Shown: positions 33,857 to 43,462 of the stretch, piece by piece
How the letters are laid out: each line of letters begins with the position of its first letter
How positions within the stretch are numbered: position 1 is the first letter of the stretch
DNA from: Deltaproteobacteria bacterium
Lineage (GTDB): Bacteria > Myxococcota_A > UBA9160 > SMWR01
Assembly (NCBI GenBank): GCA_019310965.1
Contig: JAFDDG010000001.1
Coordinates: forward strand, 1 to 64,000
DNA length: 64,000 nt
Reading direction: 5' to 3'
The notes under the pieces: generated by a model
What the model was told of the DNA's origin: nothing
Seen by the model: the letters and a program-made list of their open reading frames with translations, nothing else
Database searches by the model: none
Made by a program: the position numbers and the translations under genes

Positions 33857-35836
33857 ATGAAGGTTCCGAAGCACATGGTCCCGCTGGTCGTGATGGTCCT
33901 CGTGGGAATCGGCTGCGAGCAAAGGGCAGAGGAGAGCGCAGAACCCGGCGCCGCGGTTGCACCCGCAGCGCCGACCGCGCCTTCACCGGAAACGGCGACG
34001 GCAACGGCGACCTGCGCAGATCACGACGCCGAACGCAACGTCTTCTGGGGTGATCTACACGTGCACACTGCGCTTTCGAGCGATGCTTGGCGCTCCAACG
34101 TCCGCAACACGCCGGACGACGCGTATCGCTTCGCGCGCGGCGAAGAAATCTTCCTGACACCGCTCGATGGCGATGGCAACGGCACGCAGTCCGTTCGCCT
34201 CGCGCGCCCGCTCGACTTCGCCGCGGTCACGGACCACGCGGAAACCCTCGGGGTAATGAGCCTCTGCGCCGATCCCGCGAGCGAGGCCTACGACTCGCAG
34301 GCCTGTGACTTCTTCCGGCGCCTGCCTGCCACGCCGGTCTACCCCCGCGATCCGGGCGTGCCGCCGCGGCGCGAGATCTATCGCATGCTCTGCGGTGAAG
34401 ACGGCGCGCGTTGCCGCGCGGCGGTGGAGGTGCCGTGGCAAACGACGCTGGCCGCCGCGGCGCGCTGGAACGACACTTCCCCCGCCTGCGAGTTCACCAC
34501 CTTCAACGCCTACGAGTGGAGCGGCGCGCGCGGAGGCCCGCTGCTGCACCGCAACGTCATCTTTCGCAACGACGCGACGGCACTTCCGGTGGGCTCCACC
34601 TACTGGCCGCGACCCTGGGATCTTTTCCGCCAGCTGCAGTCCGATTGCCTCGAAGCCGGCACCGGCTGCGACGTACTGGCGATCCCGCACAACTCGAACA
34701 CCAGCCAGGGACAGATGTTCGTCGCGGACTATCCGGGCGCCAACGACGCGGCCGAAGAGGCAGCGATGGCGCGCACGCGCGCGGCGCTCGAACCGATCAT
34801 CGAGATCATGCAGCACAAGGGCGACTCGGAATGTCGCAATGGACTGAGTGGCGTGCTGGGCGAGCCGGACGAGCTGTGTGACTTCGAAAAACTCTTCCCC
34901 GCCGAGCTGCCCCAGTGCGACGGGAGTCAACCCACCGAAATGGGCGATATCTACTGCACGGATATCGGCGGCTACGCGCGCACAGGCCTCGGGGTCGGGC
35001 TGCTGGAGGAGCGGCGCATGGGCGTGAACCCATTCCAATTCGGCTTCATCGCCTCGACCGACACGCACAATGCCACTGCGGGGCAAGTCGACGAGGCCAC
35101 ATGGAAGGGCCATGTGGGAGATCGCGACAGCACGCCTGCCGCTCGCATGGGCTACGCGGGCCGTGGACGGCCCAACACGATCAACAACCCCGGCGGGCTC
35201 GCAGCGGTCTGGGCGGAAGAAAACTCGCGCGAGGCGCTATTCCAGGCGATTCGCCGGCGCGAGACCTACGGAACCAGCGGCCCGCGCATGACGCTGCGCC
35301 TCTTCGCAGGCTGGGACTATCCAGACGATCTCTGCGGGCGCGACGATTTCGCGAGCCGGGGCTACGCCGGGGGCGTGCCCATGGGCGGCGTTCTTCCGGA
35401 AGCGCCCCCCGGCGCCGCAGCACCGGAGTTCGCCCTCTACGCACTGCGCGATCCGGGAACGCAAGAGCATCCGGGCGGGCTGCTGCAGCGCGCGCAGATC
35501 GTGAAGGTCACGACCGACGCCGAGGGCAACATCCATCAGCGCGTCTTCGATGTCGCCGGTGAGGCAGACGCCGGCGCCGACGTCGATCTCGCGACGTGCG
35601 AACCGCGGGGCCCGGGCGCCGATTCACTGTGCAGTGTATGGCTCGACCCGGAGTTCGATCCAGCCACGCCTGCTGTCTACTACGCGCGGGTCGTCGAGAA
35701 CCCCAGCTGCCGCTGGGATCGGCGTCAGTGTCTGGGGCTGACGGCGCAAGAGCGCCCGGAAACGTGCAATGACGGCTCGATGCCCGCGACGATCCAGGAG
35801 CGCGGCTGGACCTCGCCCATCTGGTACGCGCCCTGA
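33857..35836 (+). CDS. DUF3604 lipoprotein, PHP-like metal motifs (copy 3 of 3)
   Basis: A 659-residue protein. The signal peptide ends VLVGIGC, a lipobox, followed by an alanine/proline/threonine-rich linker. The domain starts VFWGDLHVHTALSSDAW and shows VTDHAETLG, AIPHNSNTSQG and IASTDTHNATAG, an intact PHP-like ligand set. C-terminal CRWDRRQC and ERGWTSPIWYAP match the other copies. GGAGGAAGC lies immediately before the ATG, an excellent ribosome site. It is clearly closer in layout to copy 1 than to copy 2. The family has no proven activity. It converges with the isocitrate dehydrogenase gene, 23 bases apart. Confidence 0.85.
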   Translation: MKVPKHMVPLVVMVLVGIGCEQRAEESAEPGAAVAPAAPTAPSPETATATATCADHDAERNVFWGDLHVHTALSSDAWRSNVRNTPDDAYRFARGEEIFLTPLDGDGNGTQSVRLARPLDFAAVTDHAETLGVMSLCADPASEAYDSQACDFFRRLPATPVYPRDPGVPPRREIYRMLCGEDGARCRAAVEVPWQTTLAAAARWNDTSPACEFTTFNAYEWSGARGGPLLHRNVIFRNDATALPVGSTYWPRPWDLFRQLQSDCLEAGTGCDVLAIPHNSNTSQGQMFVADYPGANDAAEEAAMARTRAALEPIIEIMQHKGDSECRNGLSGVLGEPDELCDFEKLFPAELPQCDGSQPTEMGDIYCTDIGGYARTGLGVGLLEERRMGVNPFQFGFIASTDTHNATAGQVDEATWKGHVGDRDSTPAARMGYAGRGRPNTINNPGGLAAVWAEENSREALFQAIRRRETYGTSGPRMTLRLFAGWDYPDDLCGRDDFASRGYAGGVPMGGVLPEAPPGAAAPEFALYALRDPGTQEHPGGLLQRAQIVKVTTDAEGNIHQRVFDVAGEADAGADVDLATCEPRGPGADSLCSVWLDPEFDPATPAVYYARVVENPSCRWDRRQCLGLTAQERPETCNDGSMPATIQERGWTSPIWYAP

Positions 35837-35859
35837 CCCGGTGCCGGAGCGCCGGAGCT

Positions 35860-38091
35860 TCAGGACATCGCGGCGATCGCGACGTTGAACGTGGCACTCG
35901 GGCGCATGGCCTGTGAGGCACGCTCCTGATCCGGCAGGTAATAGCCGCCGATATCCATCGGCGGCCCTTGCACGGCGTTGAGTTCGTCGACGATCGTCGT
36001 CTCGTTCTCGCAGAGCTGCTTCGCGAGGGGCGCAAAGCGGGCCGCCAGCTCGGGATCGCTGGTCTGCTCGGTCAGTGCCTGCGCCCAGTAGAGGGCGAGG
36101 TAGAACTGGCTGCCGCGGTTGTCGAGCTCGTTCACCTTGCGGGAAGGCGACTTCGCATTCTCGAGCAACCTGGCGGTCGCCTGATCCAGCGCCTCACCCA
36201 GGATGCGGGCTCCGGAGTTGTCCGTGGCATCGGCGAGATGCTCGAGCGAAACGCTGAGCGCCAGGAACTCACCGAGAGAATCCCAGCGCAGGTGATTCTC
36301 CTTCTGGAACTGCTGCACGTGCTTCGGCGCGGAGCCACCGGCGCCGGTCTCGAAGAGCCCACCGCCGTTCATGAGCGGCACGATCGAGAGCATCTTGGCG
36401 CTGGTGCCGACCTCGAGAATCGGGAAGAGGTCCGTCAGATAATCACGGAGCACGTTTCCGGTGACCGAGATCGTGTCCTGACCCGCCCGAATTCGCTCGA
36501 GCGAGAAACGCGTGGCCTCGACCGGCGCCATGATCTCGATCTGGAGCCCCTCTGTATCGTGATCCCCCAGGTAACGCTTCACCTTCTGGAGCACCTGCGC
36601 ATCGTGGGCACGAGACTCGTCGAGCCAGAAGACCGCCGGAGTGCCGGTGGCCCGAGCGCGATTGACGGCCAGCTTCACCCAATCTCGCACCGGCAGATCC
36701 TTCACCTGACAGGCGCGCCAGACGTCGCCCGCCTCGACTTCGTGCTCCATCAGGCTGGCACCCGACGCATCCACGATCCGCACCGTGCCGCTCTTCGGCA
36801 TTTCGAAGGTCTTGTCGTGGGAGCCGTACTCCTCGGCTTTCTGCGCCATCAGGCCGACGTTGGGAACGGAGCCCATGGTCGCCGGATCGAAAGCGCCGTG
36901 CTCCCGACAGCAATCGATCACCGCCTGGTAGACCCCGGCATAGCAGCTGTCGGGTATCACCGCCTTGACGTCCTGCTCCTCGCCGTCCTTGTTCCACATC
37001 TTTCCGGAGGCGCGGATCATGGCCGGCATCGAGGCGTCGACGATGATGTCGCTCGGCACGTGGAGATTCGTGATGCCGCGGTCAGAATCGACCATCGCCA
37101 GATCGGCGCGACGCTCGTAGACGGCCCGAATATCCGCCTCGATCTCGGCCCGCTGCGCTTCCGGTGCCTTCTCGATTGCGGCCAGCACGTTGCCGAGCCC
37201 GGTGTTCGGGTTGGCGCCCAGCTCTTCGAGGAGCGCACCGTGCTTGGCGAAGACGTCCGCAAAGAAGACTTTCACCGCGTGTCCGAAGAGGATCGGATCG
37301 GACACCTTCATCATCGTGGCCTTCAGGTGAAGCGAGAACAGCACACCCTGCCGCTTCGCGTCCTCGACCTGCTGCTCCAGGAACTCGACGAGCGCACGCT
37401 TGCTCATGAAGGTCGCGTCGACGATCTCGCCGGCAAGTACCGGCAGCGACTCCTTCAGAACCGTGACGCTGCCGTCCACATCGACGAACTCGATGCGCAG
37501 CGTGCCCGCCTCGGCAACGGTGATCGACTTCTCGTTCGAGCGGAAGTCACCGGCCTGCATGTGGGAGACGTGAGTGCGCGAGTCGCGCGACCAGGCGCCC
37601 ATCGGGTGCGGATGATTGCGCGCATACTGCTTGACCGATGCGGGCGCGCGACGATCCGAGTTGCCCTCGCGCAGCACGGGGTTTACGGCGCTGCCCTTGA
37701 TCTTGTCGTAGCGCGCCTGAATCGCCTGCTCCTCGGGAGTCGCGGGATCATCGGGATAGCTGGGCAGGTCGTAGCCCCGGTCTTGCAGCTCCTTGATCGC
37801 GGCCTTCAGCTGCGGGATCGAAGCACTGATGTTCGGCAGCTTGATGATGTTGGCCTGCGGGGTTCTGGCCAGCTCGCCGAGCTCTATCAGGGCGTCGCCG
37901 AGCTTCTGCTCGGCGCCAAGCCGCTCCGGAAAGTTCGCGATGATGCGACCGGCGAGCGAGATGTCGCGGGTTTCCACATCGACGCCGCAGGCCCCGGCAA
38001 AGGCCTGGATGACGGGAAGAAACGCGTGAGTGGCCAGCGCGGGCGCCTCGTCCGTGAGGGTGTAGATGATCTTCGAGCAAGCTTGGGTCAT
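35860..38091 (-). CDS. icd: NADP-dependent isocitrate dehydrogenase, monomeric type
   Basis: A 743-residue monomeric isocitrate dehydrogenase, the usual length for this class. It catalyses isocitrate to 2-oxoglutarate with NADPH formation in the TCA cycle. Conserved blocks include [20 protein letters not shown] at the N-terminus, [38 protein letters not shown] and the [11 protein letters not shown] stretch. [18 protein letters not shown] and PNTGLGNVL carry isocitrate- and metal-site residues. The ATG at 38089-38091 gives the family N-terminus exactly; upstream codons have no homology. This is the one clearly central-metabolism gene in the window. Confidence 0.95.
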   Translation of the reverse strand: MTQACSKIIYTLTDEAPALATHAFLPVIQAFAGACGVDVETRDISLAGRIIANFPERLGAEQKLGDALIELGELARTPQANIIKLPNISASIPQLKAAIKELQDRGYDLPSYPDDPATPEEQAIQARYDKIKGSAVNPVLREGNSDRRAPASVKQYARNHPHPMGAWSRDSRTHVSHMQAGDFRSNEKSITVAEAGTLRIEFVDVDGSVTVLKESLPVLAGEIVDATFMSKRALVEFLEQQVEDAKRQGVLFSLHLKATMMKVSDPILFGHAVKVFFADVFAKHGALLEELGANPNTGLGNVLAAIEKAPEAQRAEIEADIRAVYERRADLAMVDSDRGITNLHVPSDIIVDASMPAMIRASGKMWNKDGEEQDVKAVIPDSCYAGVYQAVIDCCREHGAFDPATMGSVPNVGLMAQKAEEYGSHDKTFEMPKSGTVRIVDASGASLMEHEVEAGDVWRACQVKDLPVRDWVKLAVNRARATGTPAVFWLDESRAHDAQVLQKVKRYLGDHDTEGLQIEIMAPVEATRFSLERIRAGQDTISVTGNVLRDYLTDLFPILEVGTSAKMLSIVPLMNGGGLFETGAGGSAPKHVQQFQKENHLRWDSLGEFLALSVSLEHLADATDNSGARILGEALDQATARLLENAKSPSRKVNELDNRGSQFYLALYWAQALTEQTSDPELAARFAPLAKQLCENETTIVDELNAVQGPPMDIGGYYLPDQERASQAMRPSATFNVAIAAMS

Positions 38092-38369
38092 GTTCTTCTT
38101 CGCAGCGGGTTGTGGGAGCGAGCCGCGGGGTGGGCGGACGGAGCCGCCGGCGCTGGCAACCCCGGGCCCATGGGTCGGGCTCGGATTCGGGCGAGAGAAT
38201 AGGCCAGAAATCCGGCTTTTCCGCGACGTCGCCGGGAGAATTTCTTCGCGGCCGCCCGAACGCGGAGCAGCGGGCACGCCATCGAGCTGCAGCTCGTGAT
38301 ATAGGTAGCGGGCTGCCACTGGCCCGCGAACGCTCCGCGGCGCCATTCGATGCAGAGGGAGGTGCGTAG

Positions 38370-39137
38370 ATGGGCAATGGCGACACGGCGACGCCGGTCA
38401 TCGTCACTGGCGGAGCTTCGGGAATCGGAAAGGCGTGTGCCCGCGCACTCGCGCAGGCAGGGCGCCCCGTGGCCGTCTGGGATCTCGATGCGGGCGCCGC
38501 GAATTCCGTCGCGAAGGACATCGCGACCGAATTCGGCGTCGCCACCGCCGGGGTGGCCGTGGACGTTCGAGACCTGGCTGCCATGGCGGCCGCGACCGCG
38601 GCGAGCCGAAGCGAGCTCGGAGCCTTCGGCGGCATGCTGCATGCCGCCGGTGTCGACGGTGTGGGACCACTCGAGCAGCTCACCCCCGAGCTGTGGGCAG
38701 CTGTGATGGACGTGAACCTGCGCGCGCTGCCGTTTCTCGTTCAACAGCTCCTCCCCGACCTGAAGTCGAATGCGGGCTCGGCGATCGTCGGCATCGCCTC
38801 GATCAACGCCACGTTGGGCAACGCGGGGAACCCGACCTACAGCGCATCGAAGAGCGGGCTGCTGGGGTTGATTCGCGCACTCGCCGACGATCTCGCGCAG
38901 CACGACATTCGCATCAATGCGATCTCGCCGGGGCAGATCGATACGCCGATGCTCCAGAAGTCGATGAGCGAAATCGAGGGGCTGAGGCAGAGCTTCGAGA
39001 AACGCATCTTTCTCGGTCGTCTCGGCCATCCCGAGGAGATCGCCAGCGCGGCGCGTTTCCTGCTCTCCGACGAGGCCAGCTACATCACGGGGCAGGAGCT
39101 CATCGTCGACGGCGGCAACGTGCCGTCGCAGCGCTGA
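38370..39137 (+). CDS. SDR family oxidoreductase
   Basis: A 255-residue classical short-chain dehydrogenase with the cofactor motif VTGGASGIG (residues 13-20) and the complete catalytic pair Tyr157/Lys161 in YSASK. The C-terminal [14 protein letters not shown] is the usual FabG-like ending. It would oxidise an alcohol or reduce a ketone with NAD(P). The GTAG-rich leader has GGAGGT close to the ATG. It is followed 22 bases later by a SnoaL-like gene and may be co-transcribed with it. The substrate cannot be deduced. Confidence 0.9.
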   Translation: MGNGDTATPVIVTGGASGIGKACARALAQAGRPVAVWDLDAGAANSVAKDIATEFGVATAGVAVDVRDLAAMAAATAASRSELGAFGGMLHAAGVDGVGPLEQLTPELWAAVMDVNLRALPFLVQQLLPDLKSNAGSAIVGIASINATLGNAGNPTYSASKSGLLGLIRALADDLAQHDIRINAISPGQIDTPMLQKSMSEIEGLRQSFEKRIFLGRLGHPEEIASAARFLLSDEASYITGQELIVDGGNVPSQR

Positions 39138-39159
39138 TCGAGCGGTAGAGAGGGAAGTG

Positions 39160-39675
39160 ATGTCTGAGGCAATCGAGCAGGAAGCCCTCGAGACCTACGC
39201 ACGCTTCGTCGCGGTGCGCGACGAAATCGACGTGGGAGAGAAAGACTGGCCGGCGTTGGCGGATTTCTTTACCGAAGACGCCGTCTACATCGATCCCGCC
39301 TGGGGTCGCATCGAGGGGCGCGAGACAATTCGCCAGTTCTTCGTCACGTCGATGGCCGGCCTCACCGGGCATGGCTGGTCGACGCCCGAGAACTGGACGA
39401 TGACGGAAGGCCATCGCCTGGTATCCCAGTGGGACCAGATTCTCGGACAGCGGGAAGACGGCACAGCATGGCTCGTTCCCGGCCTCTCGATTCTCTACTA
39501 CGCCGGTGACGGTCTCTTCTGCTACAGCCACGACATGTTGAACATGACGCACATCGGGCAGACGATGCGAGCCATGCAGTGGCAACCACCGGCCGCGTTC
39601 AGAATGCCGCCCCGCGAGCCCAACCGGGACGTCTCGCTGCCAGCGGCATGGGCGCACCTCGCGAAGAGCGGCTGA
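39160..39675 (+). CDS. SnoaL-like / NTF2-fold protein
   Basis: A 171-residue NTF2-fold protein. The helical start ALETYARFVAVRDEID, the WPALADFFTEDAVYIDPAWG stretch and GRETIRQFFVTSM follow the SnoaL-like cone pattern. Such proteins are cyclases, isomerases, limonene-epoxide-hydrolase relatives or binding proteins, so function cannot be assigned. The ATG at 39160 follows AGAGGGAAGTG; a GTG directly before it is the alternative. It follows the SDR gene at 22 bases, suggesting a two-gene unit. Confidence 0.7.
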   Translation: MSEAIEQEALETYARFVAVRDEIDVGEKDWPALADFFTEDAVYIDPAWGRIEGRETIRQFFVTSMAGLTGHGWSTPENWTMTEGHRLVSQWDQILGQREDGTAWLVPGLSILYYAGDGLFCYSHDMLNMTHIGQTMRAMQWQPPAAFRMPPREPNRDVSLPAAWAHLAKSG

Positions 39676-39751
39676 TCGGCGCTCGCGAGCCTCGGCCGTC
39701 GAGATCCGGCCATACGCAGAAATCGACGCGCGCACACGCGAGTGGAGTCGC

Positions 39752-40948
39752 TCAGGCGAAGAAGCCGTCGATCACCTCGGCGACATAGCGGATGCCCTCG
39801 TCGTCGATACCGTGATTGCAGGGCAGCACCAGGCCGCACTCCATCACGCGATCCGCGTTTGCAAGCCCGCCGGGCGCCACGCGATGCGGCTTGTCCGCGA
39901 ACGCCGGCTGGCGTGCCACATTGCCACTCCAGACCATGCGCGTGTCGACACCGGCTTGCTCCATATGAGCCTGGAACGCTCCCCGCACCACCCCCGACTC
40001 GGGGCGGATCAGGAAGGGAAACATGTGCCAGCCCGTCTCGACCCCCGGCGTGAGACGCGGCAGAGTGAAGACCTCCGGACGCCGCCCGAGCACCTCCGAG
40101 AGCAGCGCGAAGTTGCGCTGACGTCGGGCGAGATTGTCCGCGAGCTTGCGCATCTGCACGCAGCCAAAGGCAGCGGAGAGCTCGCTCGGTTCGAAATTCC
40201 AGCCGACCTCGTCGAAGATGAAGAGATCGTCGTACTCGAGGCCGTCCAGGTCGCTGAAGAACCTGCGCTCTCCCTTTCTGGATCCGAAGAATGCGGTCTC
40301 GCTGCGACGCCCCCAGCGGCGCAGCAGCAGGGCACGATCCGCGAGCGCCATGTCATCGAGGCAGAGCATGCCGCCGCTGCCGGCGGCCGTGATGATATGC
40401 GACAGCGCGAAGCTCGTGACCGTGATATCCGCTCGCGTGCCGGTCGGCGTGCCGCGCAGCGTGGCGCCCAGGCAATCGCAGGAATCCTCGACCACCTGGA
40501 GCTGATGTCGTTTCGCGATCTGCCGGATCACGTCCCAATCCGGACAGTTCCCGATCAGATTCGGCACCAGCAGAGCACGTGTCCGCGGGCCGATGGCCGA
40601 CTCGATCTGCTCGACATCGATCTGATAGGTATCGGGCGTCACATCGACAAGCACGGGAACCAGGCCTGAACGGACCATTGGAGCGATGTCGGTCGAGAAA
40701 GTGACGGCCGAGGTGATGATCTCGTCTCCCGGTGCAAGATTCAGCAACTCGACCGCAAGGTAGAGCGCCGATGAGCCGGAGTTGACCATGACCCCGCGAC
40801 GCTTGCCGAAGCACTCGGCGACGAGCCGCTCCATCTCCTTCACATTCTTTCCGATACGCAGCGCGGTCGCGCCGCCGCGAAGCACGGCGACCACGGCTTC
40901 GATTTCTTCTTCGTCGTGGACGCTGCCGGCGTATTCGATTCGCTTCAC
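39752..40948 (-). CDS. DegT/DnrJ/EryC1-family protein, RfbH/ColD-like with His replacing the PLP lysine
   Basis: A 398-residue sugar-aminotransferase-fold protein. VNSGSSALYLAVELLNLAPGD and VVEDSCDCLGATLRGTPTG are the usual PLP-site blocks. The lysine that forms the internal aldimine is replaced by His184 in TSFALSHIITAAGSGG. This matches the arrangement of CDP-6-deoxy-hexulose 3-dehydrases (RfbH/E1) and GDP-sugar 3-dehydratase ColD, where His acts as the base for C3 deoxygenation. The following RRWGRRSETAFFGSRKGERR part also follows RfbH. No nucleotide-sugar genes or iron-sulfur reductase partner lie nearby. The GTG start at 40946-40948 has only a weak ribosome site. Confidence 0.8.
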   Translation of the reverse strand: MKRIEYAGSVHDEEEIEAVVAVLRGGATALRIGKNVKEMERLVAECFGKRRGVMVNSGSSALYLAVELLNLAPGDEIITSAVTFSTDIAPMVRSGLVPVLVDVTPDTYQIDVEQIESAIGPRTRALLVPNLIGNCPDWDVIRQIAKRHQLQVVEDSCDCLGATLRGTPTGTRADITVTSFALSHIITAAGSGGMLCLDDMALADRALLLRRWGRRSETAFFGSRKGERRFFSDLDGLEYDDLFIFDEVGWNFEPSELSAAFGCVQMRKLADNLARRQRNFALLSEVLGRRPEVFTLPRLTPGVETGWHMFPFLIRPESGVVRGAFQAHMEQAGVDTRMVWSGNVARQPAFADKPHRVAPGGLANADRVMECGLVLPCNHGIDDEGIRYVAEVIDGFFA

Positions 40949-41062
40949 GGTCTCGGCTCGTGCGGAGTGTAACCCGAGACGGCAGGCCCTATCGCAGGAG
41001 ATGGGCATCGGCGCTCGACTCGTCGGTTCTGATACGATCGGCACCGCGACGGAGGCGCCGCA

Positions 41063-42700
41063 TTGTCGGAGATGAAGGACGTCTGTGTGATCGGAACCGG
41101 CGCGGCCGGCGGAGTCTGGATCGACGCCTGCACCCGAGCCGGCCTCGATGTGGTGGCGCTCGAGCGGGGCCCCCACCTCGGCCCCAGCGATTTCCGGCAG
41201 CACGACGAGCTCAGCAACGTCCATCGCGGGACGGGCTTCGCACCGACGTGGCAGGACACGACACGTGACCACGCAGCGCAAGTCGCCCAGCTCGGGCGCT
41301 CGACGATGCTCGCGCGCTGCGTCGGCGGCGGAACCGCACATTGGGGAAGCTGGTGCTGGCGCTTCCGCGAAGACGACTTCGAGGTGCTCTCCAGCGAAGG
41401 GCCCGTCGAGGGCGCGAACCTGGCCGACTGGCCCATCTCCTACGCCGAGCTGGCTCCCTTCTACGATGCCGCCGAGGCCCGACTCGGCCTCGCCGGCCAG
41501 GCCTCTGCCAATCCGAGCGGGCCGCCGCGTCACGGCGGGTATCCGAACCCGCCCCATCCGCCTCGAAGGGCGACCCAGTTGATTGCGATGGGCGCGAAGA
41601 AGCTGGGCCTGCACCCGTTTCCCACGCCGATGGCCATCAACTCGCGGCCGTATCAAGGCCGCGCCGCCTGCATCAACGGCGGCATGTGCGCGAACTTCGG
41701 CTGTCCGGTCCACGCCAAGGCGTCGACCTTGGCCATCCACGTGCCGGCCGCGCTCGCCACCGGCCACTTGGACTTGAGACCGGACACCCGTGTGATCGAA
41801 CTGGTGACGGGAAAAGACGGGCGCGTGCTGGCCGCCCGCACTCTCGACGCCTCCGGCAGGGAGAACGAGGTGCGTGCCCGCACCTTCGTATTGGCCTGTG
41901 GCGGAATTGGCAGCGCGCAGCTGCTGCTGTCTTCGCGCTCCGCTCGACATCCGGACGGCCTCGCCAATGGGAGCGGACTCGTCGGTCGCAACCTGATGTT
42001 CCACAACTTCACGTTCGTATTCTTCGAGCTGCCCGAGCCTTCGCTGGCGGCATTGGGGCCGGCGGGCATGGTGGCCATCGACGATCTGCACCCGAGCGAC
42101 GCGTCGCGTGGCTTCATCCGAGGTGCGGTTCTGGGCGAATCGGCGGAGTCGGGACCGATCTGGTCCGCCTACAAGGCGCCCGGCTATCTCGGAGAGAACA
42201 CGCGCGCCTGGGGCAAGCCCCTGAAGGATTACCTGCGGCGCTACCCCTACCTCGATGGGATGATCGCCGTGGGCGAAGACCTGCCGCAGCTCGACAACCG
42301 GATCGACCTCGACCCGACCCACGTCGACGCTGAGGGATTTCCGCTCGCCCGCATTACCTACGAGAGCCATCCGAACGATCGCGCTTTGCACGACTTCTTC
42401 GACGCCAGACTGCACGAGATCGCGCTCGCGGCGGGCGCGACGAAGTCCTGGTCCTTCGATACATCACACACCAAGGGCGGAACGGGTCACATCATGGGCA
42501 CCTGTCGGATGGGAAACGACCCGAACGAGTCGGTCGTCGACAGATGGTGTCGCAGCCACGAGGTTCCGAACCTCTACATCCCGGATGGCGGCTGCTTCCC
42601 GACCTCCGGCGGCTACAACCCGACACTCACGATCTTCGCGAATGCGGCGAGGACGGCAGCCCACTTCCTGGAGTCGATCGCGCGCAAGGAGACCGCATAG
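41063..42700 (+). CDS. GMC-family oxidoreductase (gluconate-dehydrogenase-like flavoprotein)
   Basis: A 545-residue GMC flavoprotein. VCVIGTGAAGGVWIDACTRAG is the FAD Rossmann motif at the N-terminus; CVGGGTAHWGSWCWRF is the second FAD block. The C-terminal GTGHIMGTCRMGNDP and LYIPDGGCFPTSGGYNPTLTI include the active-site histidine region and the GMC signature. No signal peptide is present. The TTG at 41063-41065 is favoured because GGAGG sits seven bases before it; the ATG nine bases later lacks spacing. It is followed one base later by a Tat-signal subunit typical of membrane gluconate/sorbitol dehydrogenases. The substrate is probably a polyol, sugar acid or sterol-like alcohol. Confidence 0.85.
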   Translation: MSEMKDVCVIGTGAAGGVWIDACTRAGLDVVALERGPHLGPSDFRQHDELSNVHRGTGFAPTWQDTTRDHAAQVAQLGRSTMLARCVGGGTAHWGSWCWRFREDDFEVLSSEGPVEGANLADWPISYAELAPFYDAAEARLGLAGQASANPSGPPRHGGYPNPPHPPRRATQLIAMGAKKLGLHPFPTPMAINSRPYQGRAACINGGMCANFGCPVHAKASTLAIHVPAALATGHLDLRPDTRVIELVTGKDGRVLAARTLDASGRENEVRARTFVLACGGIGSAQLLLSSRSARHPDGLANGSGLVGRNLMFHNFTFVFFELPEPSLAALGPAGMVAIDDLHPSDASRGFIRGAVLGESAESGPIWSAYKAPGYLGENTRAWGKPLKDYLRRYPYLDGMIAVGEDLPQLDNRIDLDPTHVDAEGFPLARITYESHPNDRALHDFFDARLHEIALAAGATKSWSFDTSHTKGGTGHIMGTCRMGNDPNESVVDRWCRSHEVPNLYIPDGGCFPTSGGYNPTLTIFANAARTAAHFLESIARKETA

Positions 42701-42701
42701 G

Positions 42702-43343
42702 ATGAGCGCACACGAACGCGACACGCACTTCTCGCGTCGCGCCTTCCTCGTCAGCACGACCGGCCTTTGGATCTCGGCGGGGCTTCCCCGGCCACTCGCC
42801 GCGGCCGCCGCACAGCGCGACGAGGCGCCGAGCGTGCTGTCGCCCGACGAGTGGAGCGCGGTCGAGGCGATCAGCGAGCGCATTCTTCCCGCGGACGAGA
42901 CCCCCGGCGCCAAGGCCGCCGGATGCGTCAATTTCATCGACAAGGCACTTGCCAGCGAAGACGCGGCAGCCCTGCCTCTCTACCGAGAGGCGCTGCAGGC
43001 ACTGGAACACGCCTGCGACGCGCGCTGGAAGAAGAAGTTCGTCGATCTCGATGCCGCGCGGCAGGACGCCATGCTGGAGGACCTGGAGAGCGGCAGCCTG
43101 CCCGACTGGGGGGCCCCGGGGGCCTCGCAACAGGCATTCTTCGGCAGCGTCCGCATGCACACCCTGCTCGGCTTTCTCGCGGACCCCCGCCACGGCGGCA
43201 ACCGCGATTTCATCGGCTGGAGGACCATGGGCTTCCCAGGCCCCGTGCACCACCTGGGCGGCGCCCAACCCGACCAGATGTCGGGCAAGCGGCGCTTCGC
43301 ACCCATCTGGGAACGCACCCCCCCCCGCCCTTCCCAGTCCTAG
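42702..43343 (+). CDS. Gluconate 2-dehydrogenase subunit 3-like protein with Tat signal
   Basis: A 213-residue protein with a twin-arginine signal (FSRRAFLVSTTGLWISAG, cleavage near AAAA). The mature domain starts VLSPDEWSAVEAISERILPADETPGAKAAG, the hallmark of the small subunit of FAD-dependent gluconate and fructose dehydrogenases. In known complexes this subunit exports the signal-less GMC flavoprotein through Tat and holds it at the membrane. The gene begins one base after the flavoprotein stop. The cytochrome c subunit usually present is missing here. The stop codon lies just before a long inverted repeat. Confidence 0.85.
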   Translation: MSAHERDTHFSRRAFLVSTTGLWISAGLPRPLAAAAAQRDEAPSVLSPDEWSAVEAISERILPADETPGAKAAGCVNFIDKALASEDAAALPLYREALQALEHACDARWKKKFVDLDAARQDAMLEDLESGSLPDWGAPGASQQAFFGSVRMHTLLGFLADPRHGGNRDFIGWRTMGFPGPVHHLGGAQPDQMSGKRRFAPIWERTPPRPSQS

Positions 43344-43345
43344 CA

Positions 43346-43432
43346 GGGACGGTGTTGCCTTCTTGCTTTTTTGGGGCCTGTCGTCTGAGAAGGCGGGTGT
43401 GCGTGAAAAAAGCAAGAAGGCAACACCGTCCC
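43346..43432. repeat. Perfect 27-bp inverted repeat (hairpin / REP- or MITE-like)
   Basis: The arms 43346-43372 and 43406-43432 are exact reverse complements over 27 bases, starting GGGACGGTGTTGCC and ending in six T (first arm), around a 33-base centre. It begins three bases after the stop of the Tat-subunit gene and lies between convergent genes, so the transcript could act as a bidirectional terminator. Its length and exactness are beyond a normal terminator, and the sequence style recalls REP elements. No transposase is adjacent. Confidence 0.75.
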
Positions 43433-43462
43433 CGTCTCCCGATGAATACCTCGAAGATCGCC

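Noticed and set aside
36000-38200. Very long open frame on the plus strand opposite the isocitrate dehydrogenase gene
   Set aside because: It is the mirror of a well-supported gene in GC-rich DNA; the translation is rich in Arg, Gly and His with no recognisable domain.
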